DNA of 64,000 nt from Zizania palustris (lineage: Eukaryota; Streptophyta; Magnoliopsida; Poales; Poaceae), in contig JAAALK010000286.1 in assembly GCA_019279435.1 (NCBI GenBank), positions 20,665,931 to 20,729,930 of the forward strand, given 5' to 3'. Within the stretch, counting starts at the first letter, position 1; every line of letters begins with the position of its first letter. A program made the position numbers and the translations under genes. Below, one piece after another: positions 11,533 through 22,318 of this stretch. The notes below the pieces were generated by a model. That model ran no database searches. It had not been told where the DNA came from and worked only from the letters and a program-made list of their open reading frames with translations.

Positions 11533-12339
11533 CTAGGGCAGCTCAGGGGACGACTCGATCACGGGCTCGACGGAAGCAGTCGGGGTAGTGGAACTGGAGG
11601 GTCCAGCGGGTGGTGCACTGCGTGAAATCCTCTTTGGCCTCACGGTGGGGATCCGAAGCGATTTCTTCTTTCGGGGTGGAAGGGGTGCGATCTCCTCGAT
11701 GTCCTTCTTCAACTCCTCAATCTGATGGCGGAGCTGAGGATTGGTGGCGACGTGCTGCCGTAGGAGCTCATTCCAGCGACGTAGCTCCTCTACTTCGGCA
11801 GCCAATTGGTGTCCCTGCTGGATGCGGCGTCGAAGATCTCCGTTCTCGCGGTTCAGATCCTCGGAAGAGTGCCGGTAAAAATCGATCGTGTCGTGCTGTC
11901 CGTTGGCATCCTTCAGTGCCTCGTAGTGGAGATCATCATTTGCTTCCAACAAGCGTACGGTGTGTCCAATCGTAGAATGGCGCTGGGAGAGTGTGTTGAC
12001 GTCGATGCTGTGGGGACTCCCTGGAGTGCGAAGGGGCACAAAGCGATAATCCGTGTCGTAGAGCTCACTGTCGTAGATCATCCGGAGCTCAGTGAGGGCC
12101 TGGAGGGCGGTGCGCTGGCTGTCTACCAAGAAGGTAGGTCCTCCGTCTCGATAGGTGTGGGCTGTCTGAGGGGAGGGCTGGACGACGACGGTGACCTCGC
12201 AGAAGCTTTCTTCCTCGTCGGGGAAGACTCCATGAAACATCGGCTCGTGCTCAAATCCGAGGAAACCGACGAGCATGCGTAGCTCGCGGATGAATCCGGC
12301 CTTGTCGCGAAGGTTCCCACTCATGGTACGGACCGGCAT
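11533..12339 (-). CDS. orf0 of element B, coiled-coil protein of unknown function
   Basis: An uninterrupted 268-codon frame between the PBS and gag, transcribed with the element. It starts 120 bases after the PBS and ends 181 bases before the gag ATG. The N-terminal ~120 residues look globular. Residues ~150-215 are charged and heptad-like (RRRIQQGHQLAAEVEELRRW...), suggesting a coiled coil. The tail is a basic patch (PPRKKKSLRI) followed by a Ser/Pro/Thr-rich end. A frame in this position is known from RIRE3/RIRE8-type elements as orf0; its function is not established. It has no stop although the downstream gag-pol has 11. Confidence 0.75.
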   Translation of the reverse strand: MPVRTMSGNLRDKAGFIRELRMLVGFLGFEHEPMFHGVFPDEEESFCEVTVVVQPSPQTAHTYRDGGPTFLVDSQRTALQALTELRMIYDSELYDTDYRFVPLRTPGSPHSIDVNTLSQRHSTIGHTVRLLEANDDLHYEALKDANGQHDTIDFYRHSSEDLNRENGDLRRRIQQGHQLAAEVEELRRWNELLRQHVATNPQLRHQIEELKKDIEEIAPLPPRKKKSLRIPTVRPKRISRSAPPAGPSSSTTPTASVEPVIESSPELP

Positions 12340-12458
12340 CTACAAAAGAGAGAATTTTTGTGAAAATCTCGGAAGATGAGAAGTTAAGTAATTTTTGCAA
12401 AAATTAGGGTTAATATAAGTCCTAGGGTCAGGTCTGTTTGGCTTCCTACAGTCAAGTC

Positions 12459-12471
12459 GGCTCTGATACCA
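12459..12471 (-). other. Primer-binding site of element B (tRNA-iMet type)
   Basis: TGGTATCAGAGCC on the minus strand, three bases inside the 5' LTR (12475). Complementary to the 3' end of plant initiator tRNA-Met. It fixes B's orientation as minus. Confidence 0.85.
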
Positions 12472-12474
12472 TCT

Positions 12475-15400
12475 TGTCGCGCCCCGATTTAATAAATCAG
12501 GACTTTTATTGAAAATCCAAAGAAAATCAATAAACCAAGACGTTCATCAAGCGACCACGTACAATACGGGCAATCATTCACGGTTCGTAGACCGCATTAA
12601 TACAAAAGTGAATGAAAGTGAAGAGAAACTAATAAAATCAAGGGTCCTAGATGAACGCCTCCTTCCAGTCTCGCCTTGACTGGGTCGCTACTCCAGACTT
12701 GCATCCTCCTCGTAGTAGACGGGCTTTGATGGTGTAAGTCAACGGGGTGAGTACAGGTGTACTCAGCAAGCCACCGAATGCAAATATAATGCAAGATAAT
12801 AACAAGTGAGATAGTGGCTAATTTTGCGGAAGCGCGTACTTTGTACAGCAATTAAATGTGAACAATTTATTAGTACTGAAACGTAAACATGTGTATGCAT
12901 CATCTACTTCTAACTCGAGGAGTACGTTTCACCTCCTCGCACAACAATCCTTACATGCCATGAATAACTCAACCATTCAAATATTAGTAAACTAATTGCG
13001 AGTAGTCACACAACCCGCCCTTGACCGTGGGCTCGGCTTTTCGAAAAGATTAAATTACTCTGATCAGAGACGTACCACTATACCCACAAGGCACGCACTC
13101 ATCACTTACACCAAAGTGTAATGAGATGACGCATTTCACGGGAACTCGTGCCAAAACTTTCCGTATGGTTCGCCTCGATTCAGATGCACCCTCTTATAGG
13201 TTTCATATGGTGCCCCGACGCGTCGGTGCCTCACCATACCCCCCCTTGAGCCTCGTCGGTACAAGTCGCCCACAGGCTTGCCCCTTGCCCCTTGCCCCCT
13301 CCACTATGGTGCATCGAGTCGGAGTGTTCCATACTTCCAGTTAGGACTTACCCATTAGACTTGTGGTTGGTACAGAAGTGCTTTGCAACAGATCCCGCAG
13401 ATCGGTCCTAATAGTGCCCCGGGTGCGACCAACCAATGTCCGAGCTTGCACCCGGAACCCACCATACTTATAACTTAGCCAACTCCAATAGAGTCCAGAG
13501 ACGAGAATAACAGGGAAATTCATATATTAGATTCCAGCTATCTACGACTCATTCTTTTCATCCTATAGCAGTTGTGCCGGGACATTGGGCACTAGCTAAT
13601 ATAATATTTGTAGAGTGACAAGGAGTTAAGGCTCAATAAGCATGGCTTGGGTTGCACACAAGGACAGGGATCTAATAAATATAAGTGTATAGCTTGGTAT
13701 TGGACTAATGCAATATTAACCTATGAGTTGTAGCGATAATTTATTAAAACATGGGCTCAATGATGATCAACTGTTTCCACAGGGGTGGTCGATGACTTTC
13801 CTTGATCAGCAAATGGGGATGGAGGAACTTCGGGATAGAACTCCGGCTCCTCGATGAACTCGTAGTCTTCTCGATACGGAAAAAAATAAACAATACATTC
13901 AATAAACAGATAAAAATCCACCAAATAATAAACATACATATTTGTGGGTTTTATTATGTGGACTAAGGTTTTAATATTCTGAAGTTTGGTGAAAAACAGT
14001 AAACTTATATTTTAAGGTTTTTCCTAATTTATTTTCTGAATTAATAATTTTAACCCTAAGTGGTTTTTATTCATTTAATCTATAAGTTTATTTTGTGCCA
14101 AAGTAACATACTATTTTTATGGCATTAAAATGTGGAGAATAATATACTGAATTTAACAAAAATTGAATGGTGAAATTTGGAGTTAAAATGAGCAAGTTAT
14201 GAATTTTCAAAGTTTAAATCAATTTTTGGAATTTTATTTGAACTAGAAAAGGGTTCTGGTCCACGGTGAGGCAGGCTCACGGTGGACCGCTGCACTGTGC
14301 GCGTGGACCGGGTCACCCAGATCCGTTGGATCCAGATCCAACGATCAGGCGCGAGGCAGTTGGCTTAAATGAAAATGGACGGCCAGGATTAAAACATAGC
14401 GAACGGGTACACGTGGACGCTTGAGATCGCTCGAGGGTTTTCAGTTTTGATCAATGGCTGAAATCACCGGGTACCGGTTTGACCGGATCTGAGGTCCGGG
14501 ATTAAATCCTGAAGGGATTGAATCTTAGCCCCCCGATCGTGATCGGACGGCCAGGGTGCCGTCCGGCACGGCACAGATGTAAGGGGTACTCAGCCCCCTT
14601 CGTCTCCGGCTCCGGTGGGTTCGGGCGTGGTGGCGACGGCGGCGGCGAGCGCCTACGGGCTTAGCTCTAGGCGAAAATGGATAGCGGAGGTCGTGGCGGT
14701 CTCGGCCATACCTTCGGTGGCGACGAAGGGCGACGGACGGCGACGACAGCGAGTGTAGACAAAAGGGGGTCTTCGGGAGCTTGACGGTGACGGCGATCCG
14801 ATGGGTCCCACGGCCAACCGAGGGGTGGCCGAGGACGGGTGGGCTCGGGCGGTCACAACGGTAGCGACGGCTAGGGTGACGACGGCGCATATCGTCGGAG
14901 GGAGCTCACCGGAATCGAAGCAGAACCGAAGGCCAAAAAGAGGGTGGCGACGCTCTGCTTTCGCTCTAGTACGGCTGCGTTGGCATGGGCTGAGTGCGGA
15001 GAGGGGAGGGGTACTCATAGGGTCACCGGCGGCGGTTAAACGGAAGGAAACCGAGGGTTTCCTTCCCTCTCCGGCGAGGGTTTCCAAAAGCATCGGATAG
15101 CTTTCCTAAGCGCGAAAATGGGCCGGCTATGGATGGAAAGGAGGCAGTGAGGCTCGGGGAAGGTGATCCGGGGACGATCGGGCGAGATCGGGCGGCCGAC
15201 GGCAAGAAATCCGAAGGGGATCGCCGAGGAAAAGGAAAGGGGATCCCCTGCCCGGCAGGAAGACGAAGCTGACAGGGGGCCCCCACCTGTCAGTGGCCGA
15301 GTGCGAGGCCAACAGCGCCGACAGGCGGGCCACGGATGTCAGGGAGCGAGGGATGGGCATGGGTGGCTGACGGGTGGGCCAAGCGAGGACGGGTGCGGGG

Positions 15401-15778
15401 AGGAGAGAGGGGGAGCGAGCGCCGACAGACGGGTCCTACCTGTCAGTGGCTGGCGGCTTGGGCTGGGCTGGGCTGGAGAGAATTCGAGGTTGAGGCCCAT
15501 TAAGAATAATAAGTGTTTTCTGATTTAAAATAATTCTAGTAATTCATTAATTTGATTAAGGGTTGAATCACTGTTGATAAAAATTTGTAAAAATTCCTGA
15601 AATTATGTTTTGGCCTCTCCATTATCTCATAAAATTTTCAAGTCCAGATTTTGAATATTTATCTCTATTTGGCTTTAATAGGGCTCTTTAAGGGTTTTTC
15701 TTTAATTATAATTTCCAGTAATTCCTTTAATATTATTTTTCTTTTATTTTATTTCCTTTTTAATTTTGGGGTGTTACA
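12475..15778 (-). mobile_element. Element B 5' LTR (right copy, promoter side)
   Basis: TGTCGCGCCCCG...GGTGTTACA, the partner of 3534-6830. As the copy next to the PBS it would drive genomic transcription on the minus strand. Its TATA position (15014-15020) carries a substitution. No gene is supported inside it. Confidence 0.9.
15014..15020 (-). promoter_or_regulatory. Altered TATA box in B 5' LTR
   Basis: Reads CTATGAG on the minus strand where the partner LTR and the related B' LTR read CTATAAG. One A-to-G change in the core promoter motif. Confidence 0.45.
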
Positions 15779-17490
15779 ATCGAGGCGACGGATGCTTCGT
15801 AGCAAGTGAATCTGGGTCAAGTGGGAGGCTTGATGCTAGGCGAGCAGGGAGCTTGGTCACGAAGGCTGTGAGGGGTCGAGGTCAGTCCTCGGGTCAAGGT
15901 GCACCAGGTGAAGGCAGAAAGTGCGAAGCGTGGCTCTGACTGAAGGTACCCCAAGATGAAGTCATCAGAGGCGAGACACTTCGAAGGGTACTCCGAAAGG
16001 AGTGACTTCGGAGTATGTTGGACAAAGTCCTCAACAATGAGGCAAGGTGTTCGAAGTGTGCTCCGAATGGTGGCACTCGAAAGTTTACCCGATGAAGGTC
16101 TCAGAAGTCGAGGTGCATCGAAGGCATGGTCCGGGTAAGGTTCGTCGAGGAGTGTGCTCGGGGAGAGACACTTCGACGAAGTGATCATGGAATGCTTCAT
16201 GCGGAGGCCTTGGACGAGGGAGGGACTTCGAAGGGTGGTACTCCGAAGGTGAGGCTTCGGAGGGTGGCTGACTTGTGGTACTTCAGCTATACATGGCTTC
16301 AGTACTCCGACTGACGGAGTTCGAGCTGGGAGTAGTTGCGAAGCCGTGGTGGTCCACTCCGGAGGTGATGGCGCGAAGGTTCAAGGGATTTGATGGCTTC
16401 GGCTCAAAACCGTCACTATATCGAAGGCCGACTTCAGTGAAGCGAAGGCGGTCAGGCTCAAGGCTTCTCGCTGAAGCTACCGCACCCCTCGCGTGCGAAG
16501 GGGGGCTTCAGAAGACTCCAAAACTACAAAGGCTGACCGTGTCTACTCAGCAAAAGCTGATGTTGTCTTCTCTGCGAAGCTGACAAAAGAAGCCTCCACA
16601 TAAAGTTGACTACCAACTGTACCCCCCTGTTGTGATGATGCAAAATCAGTGTAAACCCTAGGGGTAAAGTAGTCTATTCACAGGGCTGAATAGTGCCTAT
16701 AAATAGTGGAGGCTAGCTAGGCAACAGTAACACTTTTGAGCAGCCATTGTAGAACTCCTATGCTAGCCACCACACCCTTTGTATTCAGTCTGTGAGTTCA
16801 TTTTGTGTTTCCTATTCAAGCAATGAAACTTTGATTCTGTTTTCATTTACTGTTTGAACTTTTATGCCTACTTTGCACTGCATGTCTTGATCGCTTTGTG
16901 CTTCACTTCTTTCTGTGTTGAGTTTATTGCCCTGGAGTGTTTTCGGAGAAGTGTGCGAGTGATCTGTGATTGTGAAGTGTGTTTTTCTCAGTGTATGTTC
17001 GCTCTGTGTAACCTGAGGCTAGTCCTCTCTGATTACAAGCGAAGCACTATTCTAGGCTTAACTCGAAGCATGTTTTCTTCCCTATCGGAGTCCTCAGCGC
17101 AGTGTGTTCAGTGTGCATTCCGACCTCCGAAATACGAAGCCTAGTACCAGTTGCTAGTGCAGAGTATCTGGTCGAAGTCCTCACAGAAAAGTCATCTCTT
17201 GCGAAGGGTGAAGTGCGAAGTCTGCTCGAAGGCACCCAGTGTGCGGAGCCTGCACTGACTTAGCAGAGTTGAGTTTTTGGTGGTGTGGGTGGAGCAAAGT
17301 CTTCTTGACTTCGAACTTTTCCTCTTTGCGAAGCCTGGTTTTGGAGCAGTGAAATACCTCTGAACCAGAACTTCGAAGGGTGTGTTCGAAGCCTGTTTCG
17401 CAGAAGACAGAACTAAAATAGAAGGCTATTTTTAGCCTAAAATTTTAAAAGATCCCAGTCACCCCCTCTGGTCACCGTTTTGGTCCAACA
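15779..17490 (+). mobile_element. Element A 5' LTR, second part
   Basis: Resumes with GAGGCGACGGATG, which follows GACTTCG in the intact 3' LTR (42672 onward), and runs to TGGTCCAACA. It holds a U3 dense in CTTCGGAG/TCGAAGG motifs (15950-16530), a TATA box at 16698-16705 and the transcribed part ending at the PBS. Parts 1 and 2 sum to 2024 bases against 2020 for the 3' copy. Confidence 0.9.
16698..16705 (+). promoter_or_regulatory. TATA box of element A 5' LTR
   Basis: TATAAATA in the context GTGCCTATAAATAGTGGAGG, conserved at 43593-43600 in the 3' LTR. Transcription would start about 30 bases downstream. Confidence 0.65.
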
Positions 17491-17492
17491 AT

Positions 17493-17504
17493 TGGTATCA
17501 GAGC
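17493..17504 (+). other. Primer-binding site of element A (tRNA-iMet)
   Basis: TGGTATCAGAGC two bases after the LTR end, complementary to the 3' end of initiator tRNA-Met. Confidence 0.9.
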
Positions 17505-17548
17505 AGGTTAAGATCACCAATTGACCTTAACCCCCCTCTGTTGGCGAC

Positions 17549-19405
17549 ATGGATAGAGTTAGTAAAATACCTCTGTTTGATGGGACAGACTTTGCATACT
17601 GGAAAGTGCGCATGGAGGCTTACTTGCTAAGCCAAGGAAATGCAATTTGAGATATTGTAGACTCACAATACTCCATCCCTAAAACTCGCACCTCTCAAAA
17701 CAGAGAAGGATCGGTATAATGCCAACTCCAAGGCTAGAAATATACTGTTCATTGGTTTGAGTAGGAGTGAGTTTGATAGGGTGCAGCACCTTAGGACAGC
17801 TAGGGAGATTTGGACTACACTCACTATTTTTCATGAGGGCTCTACACAGATTAAGGCTAGGCACCAAAGCACATACAATCAACAGTATCGGCTGTTTGTG
17901 CAGGCACCTGGTGAATCTATAGATGCCATGTTTTCTCACTTTGATGCGATAGTGAGTAACTTGCGGTCCAACGAGACGCTTGCTTACAATGATCATGATA
18001 GGGCTATCAAGCTTCTATATGCTCTTGATCATAGCATATGGGAAGTGAAGATATCCAGCATTGAGGAGTCCGCAGGTTATGACACATTGACCTGTGATGA
18101 GCTCTTCATCAAGCTGAAGTCCACAGAGATTGCCAAAGCATCTCTTGCAGTGCATTGAAACTCTTTGCCATAGCCATTGGCACTAGTTTCTATCACTAGC
18201 CGTGGCACCACTTCAGAACCAAGCACATTTGGCACTTGTGTTCTTGCAGGTGGTTTTTCTTTGTCCTCCCTGGTCTCCGTCACTAAGGAGCAAGTGGATA
18301 CTCTGGATGATGAAGAGCTTGCTATCATTGCTCGAAGGTTCACCCGTTTTCACCATGAGAGACGGGATCAGAGGAGAAGTGGTTTTAGTGGCTGTTTTGA
18401 GTGTGGCGACACTTCTCACATCAAGGCCAATTGTGCTAAACTCAAGAAGAGAGATGAGAGTGAGCGCCCCAAATACGACAAAAAGGAGAGGAAACCTTTT
18501 GTGAAGGGCAAGCGCGGCAAGATGGCTAAGAGGGTAGCCAAAGCCGCTTCCAAAGCCTTTGTTGCTTCTCTCAGCGACATCGACACTTCCTCAACTGAGG
18601 AGTCGAGCTCTGAGGAGGAGGAGGAGGAGTCTCCAAGGAAGGAGGAAAAGAAGGACAAGAAGGGATGAGATTTCACTGGCCTTTGCTTCATGGCCGATAG
18701 TGATCACAACGGCGATGAGCTTGACTCATCTAAGGTACCATTATCCTATGACCAGTTTCAATTAAATTAGATGAACTGAATGAAGTAGTTCTTGGTCAGG
18801 ATAAGTTGCTTGTGCAAGCCGCTAGAGATAGAAAAGACCTTAGACTTAGGCTAGAATCTATCTCTACTGATTATGCCATGCTTAAGTCTAACATTAATGA
18901 TGCTGAATGTGAATCTTGCATTGTTGTCATAGGTGAGCTTGCTCAGTTGCGTTCTGTGCATGCTCAAACTCTTTCTGAGCTTAAGACTGCACAGAAGCAG
19001 CTTTTGATGGTTGATTCTAGTCCTCATGATATAAATGAAGGCATGAATTGTTCCTTATTACATGAGAGCATTGATTTACGTGATAAGAATGTCCATGATT
19101 TAGAGGCTAGATTGGAGAGGGCTGGTAGTTCTAAGGATGTGCAACCTGTGTGTGACACTTGCATAACCCTTAAGGACCAGCTAGACACTGTTAGAGAGCG
19201 AGCTAAACACCTCATGACTGAGAATGAGTACCTTCTTTATGTGGTTAACAAATTCACTGAAGGGAAGGGTAGGATGGACTTGCTCTTGGCCAAAACCTAG
19301 ATGTGTGCTAACAGGGCAGGGTTAGCTCTCGGATTGGGTTTTGAGAGGATTCCTTCAGATAGTGAGAACAAAACTGTTTTTACGTCGCCCACTACCTTAG
19401 AGAAA
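17549..19405 (+). pseudogene. gag: Element A gag, Sirevirus type, degraded
   Basis: Starts at ATG 17549 (MDRVSKIPLFDGTDF), 45 bases after the PBS. The copia gag domain runs to about 18160 (a Trp position reads TGA near 17650, with a frame change near 17690). A CCHC knuckle, CFECGDTSHIKANC, lies at about 18392-18433, followed by a Lys-rich patch and an acidic Ser/Glu run (18580-18640). A long heptad-like coiled-coil region spans 18806-19300. This gag layout with an extended coiled coil is typical of Sireviruses. Further stops lie near 18156, 18666, 18765 and 19298. It is not functional. Confidence 0.85.
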
Positions 19406-20601
19406 GAAAAACCCTCTTAGACACTCCATCAGCCAAAAAGCCTACCCGAACTCCAAAGAAAATCACTCCTCCTGCAAAGAAAATTCCTCCTAAGAAAACC
19501 ACTCAGCAGAAGCCCAAGGAGCCTGTGAGACTTGCTCCTATGACCCATGAGAATGCCCCTAGGAGAATTTTTCATTGTTCTTACTGTTAGAGGGCGGGTC
19601 ATTTGGTTGGGTTCTGTTTTCGTCGCATCTAGGATGAGCGACGCTCTCAGGCGATGAGTTTCCAGGACATGCATTACCCATCTCGAGGTATGCATGAGTC
19701 TGAGTTTTACTCACGTCCTGTTTTCGAGGCTCCTGGTACTTACCGAAGAGGTTTTGCTCCTCGAGGTGTTCACCATGGTCCATATGGCGGTAGACTCCAT
19801 GCGAGTAGCTTTGTACCTCGTCAGGTTAGGAGACCTCGTCATGCGTTTGGATCACAGCATGTAGGTAGACCTCGCACTTTGCATCATTCTGATTATCTTG
19901 TGCGTAGACAGTCTATTTTTACTATGCCTACTACTGTATCACTTAGTGCTGGATGTCTCATCATGTTTTCACTCACCCCAACACTAAGCGATCGAGATTT
20001 TCTTATCATGTGTAGGCGCCAGACCGAGGCTTGGAGGGCACATGGATCATGGACTCCGGTTGTTCGCGCCATATGACCGGAGATGCAGCATGGTTCTCCA
20101 GCCTCACCACAACCAAGAAAAAGGAACATATCACCTTCGGCAACAATCGAAGGAGTAGAGTGAAAGGTAAAGGTGTGGTAAGAATCAACTCAAATTTCAC
20201 TCTCAAAGATGTTGCTTTGGTTGAAAACTTGGGATACAATTTGCTTTCTGTATCTCAATTGCTTGATGAGGGCTTCGAAGTGTGATTCCATCACGATACT
20301 TCGCAAGTACTCAATTCTGATGGCGTTGTGGTTTGTAAGATCTTTAGAGTTGGGAGAATTTTTGGAGCTGATTTTTCTGAGTCATCTGGTTCTTCTCATT
20401 GTCTTGTTGCACATTCTACTTTTGAGCTTTGGAAGTGGCATAGGAGACTAGGGCAGATGAGCTTTGATTTGCTTGCTCGTCTGAATGCCCTAGGTCTGAT
20501 CCGAGAATTGCCTAAGCTGAAGTTTGAGAAGAATTTAGTATGCACTCCTTGTCGACATGGAAAAATGATTGCCGCTTCGCACTCGCCAGTCACCACGGTG
20601 A
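19406..20601 (+). pseudogene. pol: Element A second zinc knuckle, protease and pre-integrase domain, cut by B'
   Basis: A Lys/Pro-rich linker leads to a second knuckle (about 19575-19617, CSYC then stop then RAGHLVGFC). An arginine-rich stretch follows (19650-19900), then the aspartic protease with IMDSGCSRHMTG (20045-20075, catalytic DSG) and LLSVSQLLDEGFEV. The GAG-pre-integrase domain with its HRRLG...C-x2-C-R-H-GK zinc motif reaches 20600. The frame ends at the B' LTR (20602); the integrase core that should follow is missing. Stops at about 19588 and 20283 make it a pseudogene. Confidence 0.85.
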
Positions 20602-20619
20602 TGTAACGCCCAAATTTAA
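20602..20619 (-). mobile_element. B-family LTR (B'), outer fragment left of G1
   Basis: TGTAACGCCCAAATTTAA is the terminus of an LTR related to B's (TGTCGCGCCCCG...), cut by G1. It continues at 36334. The last five bases (TTTAA, 20615-20619) are duplicated at 36334-36338 as G1's target site. Confidence 0.85.
20615..20619 (+). repeat. Target-site duplication of G1, left copy
   Basis: TTTAA directly before G1's 5' LTR; its partner is at 36334-36338 directly after the 3' LTR. Perfect 5-bp match. Confidence 0.9.
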
Positions 20620-21105
20620 TGTTGGAGGAAAATATTCCATCCTCAGGGTTATTGCGGTAACAACACAAAGGCAGATAATGGATTCGAAGGTTTCCAACAT
20701 GCATCTTCGGAGATGCCTTGAGTCAAGCTCGAAGTATGAAGATGGACCTTAGTTCGGAGTATATCTTCGAACATAGACTCTTTTCAGATCTTTTCTGTCA
20801 GCTAAGATGGAAGGCTTATCTTCTTTCTCATTAGATTAGTCTTTTACCATTTTAGCCCTATTAAGGGCGCCGAATAGTTTCCACTATGTCGGTTGTAACA
20901 GAGGGGTAAAAGGGTCTTTTCCTTAATGTTTGGGCCCCCCCGTTTCACCCTGTAATGACGACGGAATACAAGTTATTCAATACACAATTCGAACTATTCT
21001 AAGTTATTATCCTTTTGGAGGCTTAGAACAGTTTACTTCGCAAACACTTCGTTTGTTAGTTTCTATTCTTCAGAAACCTGTTAGCGTAATCTTTTACGCC
21101 AATAG
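20620..21105 (+). mobile_element. G1 5' LTR, TATA box deleted
   Basis: TGTTGGAGG...ACGCCAATA, 486 bases. Compared with the 3' LTR it lacks nine bases exactly at the TATA box: TGGGCCCCCCCGTTTC here, against TGGGCCTATAAATACCCCCC in the 3' copy. Confidence 0.9.
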
Positions 21106-21107
21106 TT

Positions 21108-21125
21108 GGCGCCGTCCGTGGGGAA
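21108..21125 (+). other. Primer-binding site of G1
   Basis: TGGCGCCGTCCGTGGG begins two bases after the LTR. G2 has the same sequence at 30914-30931. It is not the Met type; I do not assign the tRNA with certainty. Confidence 0.75.
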
Positions 21126-21166
21126 TTTAGTCCACGAAACTTCGTTCTCTACCAACCTTTTACATC

Positions 21167-21318
21167 ATGCCTCCTAAGCGGAGCGCACCTCGTAACCCTG
21201 TTCGGAGGTCCCCTCGGACCTCCGGAGAGGTACCTTCCGACACTGTTGAGGTCAGAGGACCTTCGACATTTCCTCCACCTCAAACTCCGGAAGGAGTTCC
21301 CATTCCTCGAGCATACGG
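21167..21318 (+). CDS. gag: G1 gag, N-terminal 51 codons only
   Basis: Starts MPPKRSAPRNPVRRS, matching the start of G2's gag-pol (MPPKRSAPRNPTRRS) with a few substitutions, 42 bases after the PBS. It runs open into the run of N at 21319. Everything downstream of residue ~51 in G1 is unseen. Confidence 0.8.
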
Positions 21319-22318
21319 NNNNNNNNNNNNNNNNNNNNNNNNNNNNNNNNNNNNNNNNNNNNNNNNNNNNNNNNNNNNNNNNNNNNNNNNNNNNNNNNNN
21401 NNNNNNNNNNNNNNNNNNNNNNNNNNNNNNNNNNNNNNNNNNNNNNNNNNNNNNNNNNNNNNNNNNNNNNNNNNNNNNNNNNNNNNNNNNNNNNNNNNNN
21501 NNNNNNNNNNNNNNNNNNNNNNNNNNNNNNNNNNNNNNNNNNNNNNNNNNNNNNNNNNNNNNNNNNNNNNNNNNNNNNNNNNNNNNNNNNNNNNNNNNNN
21601 NNNNNNNNNNNNNNNNNNNNNNNNNNNNNNNNNNNNNNNNNNNNNNNNNNNNNNNNNNNNNNNNNNNNNNNNNNNNNNNNNNNNNNNNNNNNNNNNNNNN
21701 NNNNNNNNNNNNNNNNNNNNNNNNNNNNNNNNNNNNNNNNNNNNNNNNNNNNNNNNNNNNNNNNNNNNNNNNNNNNNNNNNNNNNNNNNNNNNNNNNNNN
21801 NNNNNNNNNNNNNNNNNNNNNNNNNNNNNNNNNNNNNNNNNNNNNNNNNNNNNNNNNNNNNNNNNNNNNNNNNNNNNNNNNNNNNNNNNNNNNNNNNNNN
21901 NNNNNNNNNNNNNNNNNNNNNNNNNNNNNNNNNNNNNNNNNNNNNNNNNNNNNNNNNNNNNNNNNNNNNNNNNNNNNNNNNNNNNNNNNNNNNNNNNNNN
22001 NNNNNNNNNNNNNNNNNNNNNNNNNNNNNNNNNNNNNNNNNNNNNNNNNNNNNNNNNNNNNNNNNNNNNNNNNNNNNNNNNNNNNNNNNNNNNNNNNNNN
22101 NNNNNNNNNNNNNNNNNNNNNNNNNNNNNNNNNNNNNNNNNNNNNNNNNNNNNNNNNNNNNNNNNNNNNNNNNNNNNNNNNNNNNNNNNNNNNNNNNNNN
22201 NNNNNNNNNNNNNNNNNNNNNNNNNNNNNNNNNNNNNNNNNNNNNNNNNNNNNNNNNNNNNNNNNNNNNNNNNNNNNNNNNNNNNNNNNNNNNNNNNNNN
22301 NNNNNNNNNNNNNNNNNN
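21319..22318. other. Assembly gap (1000 N)
   Basis: Exactly 1000 N, which looks like a fixed-size placeholder. The left edge is G1 gag (+); the right edge is mid-exon of G2's passenger gene. By comparison with visible parts of the sister copies, the gap should hold about 5.6 kb of G1 (gag-pol to the tandem array) plus about 2.4 kb of G2 (start of the passenger gene and its 3' LTR). Confidence 0.95.

Larger units (their letters stand above)
3534..15778 (-). mobile_element. Element B: Tekay-type chromovirus with orf0 (RIRE3/RIRE8-like)
   Basis: A full-length Ty3/gypsy element inside A's 5' LTR: LTRs 3534-6830 and 12475-15778 (about 3.3 kb each, TGTCGCGCC...GTGTTACA), PBS 12459-12471, orf0, then gag-PR-RT-RH-INT-chromodomain. 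The order RT before INT, the C-terminal chromodomain and the Met-type PBS identify a Tekay chromovirus. The long LTR and a separate frame upstream of gag match the described rice RIRE3/RIRE8 organisation. The LTRs look about 97% identical over the first 300 bases, so insertion is fairly recent. The target duplication is not clean: CTTCG on the left against ATCGA on the right. Confidence 0.9.

Noticed and set aside
3529..15783. A clean 5-bp target duplication for element B
   Set aside because: Left CTTCG and right ATCGA do not match; the insertion point is clear from the split LTR, but the duplication is mutated or lost.
17493..17504. tRNA-Met gene fragments (also 12459 and 50993)
   Set aside because: Only the 12-13 bases complementary to the tRNA 3' end are present, right next to LTRs: primer-binding sites.
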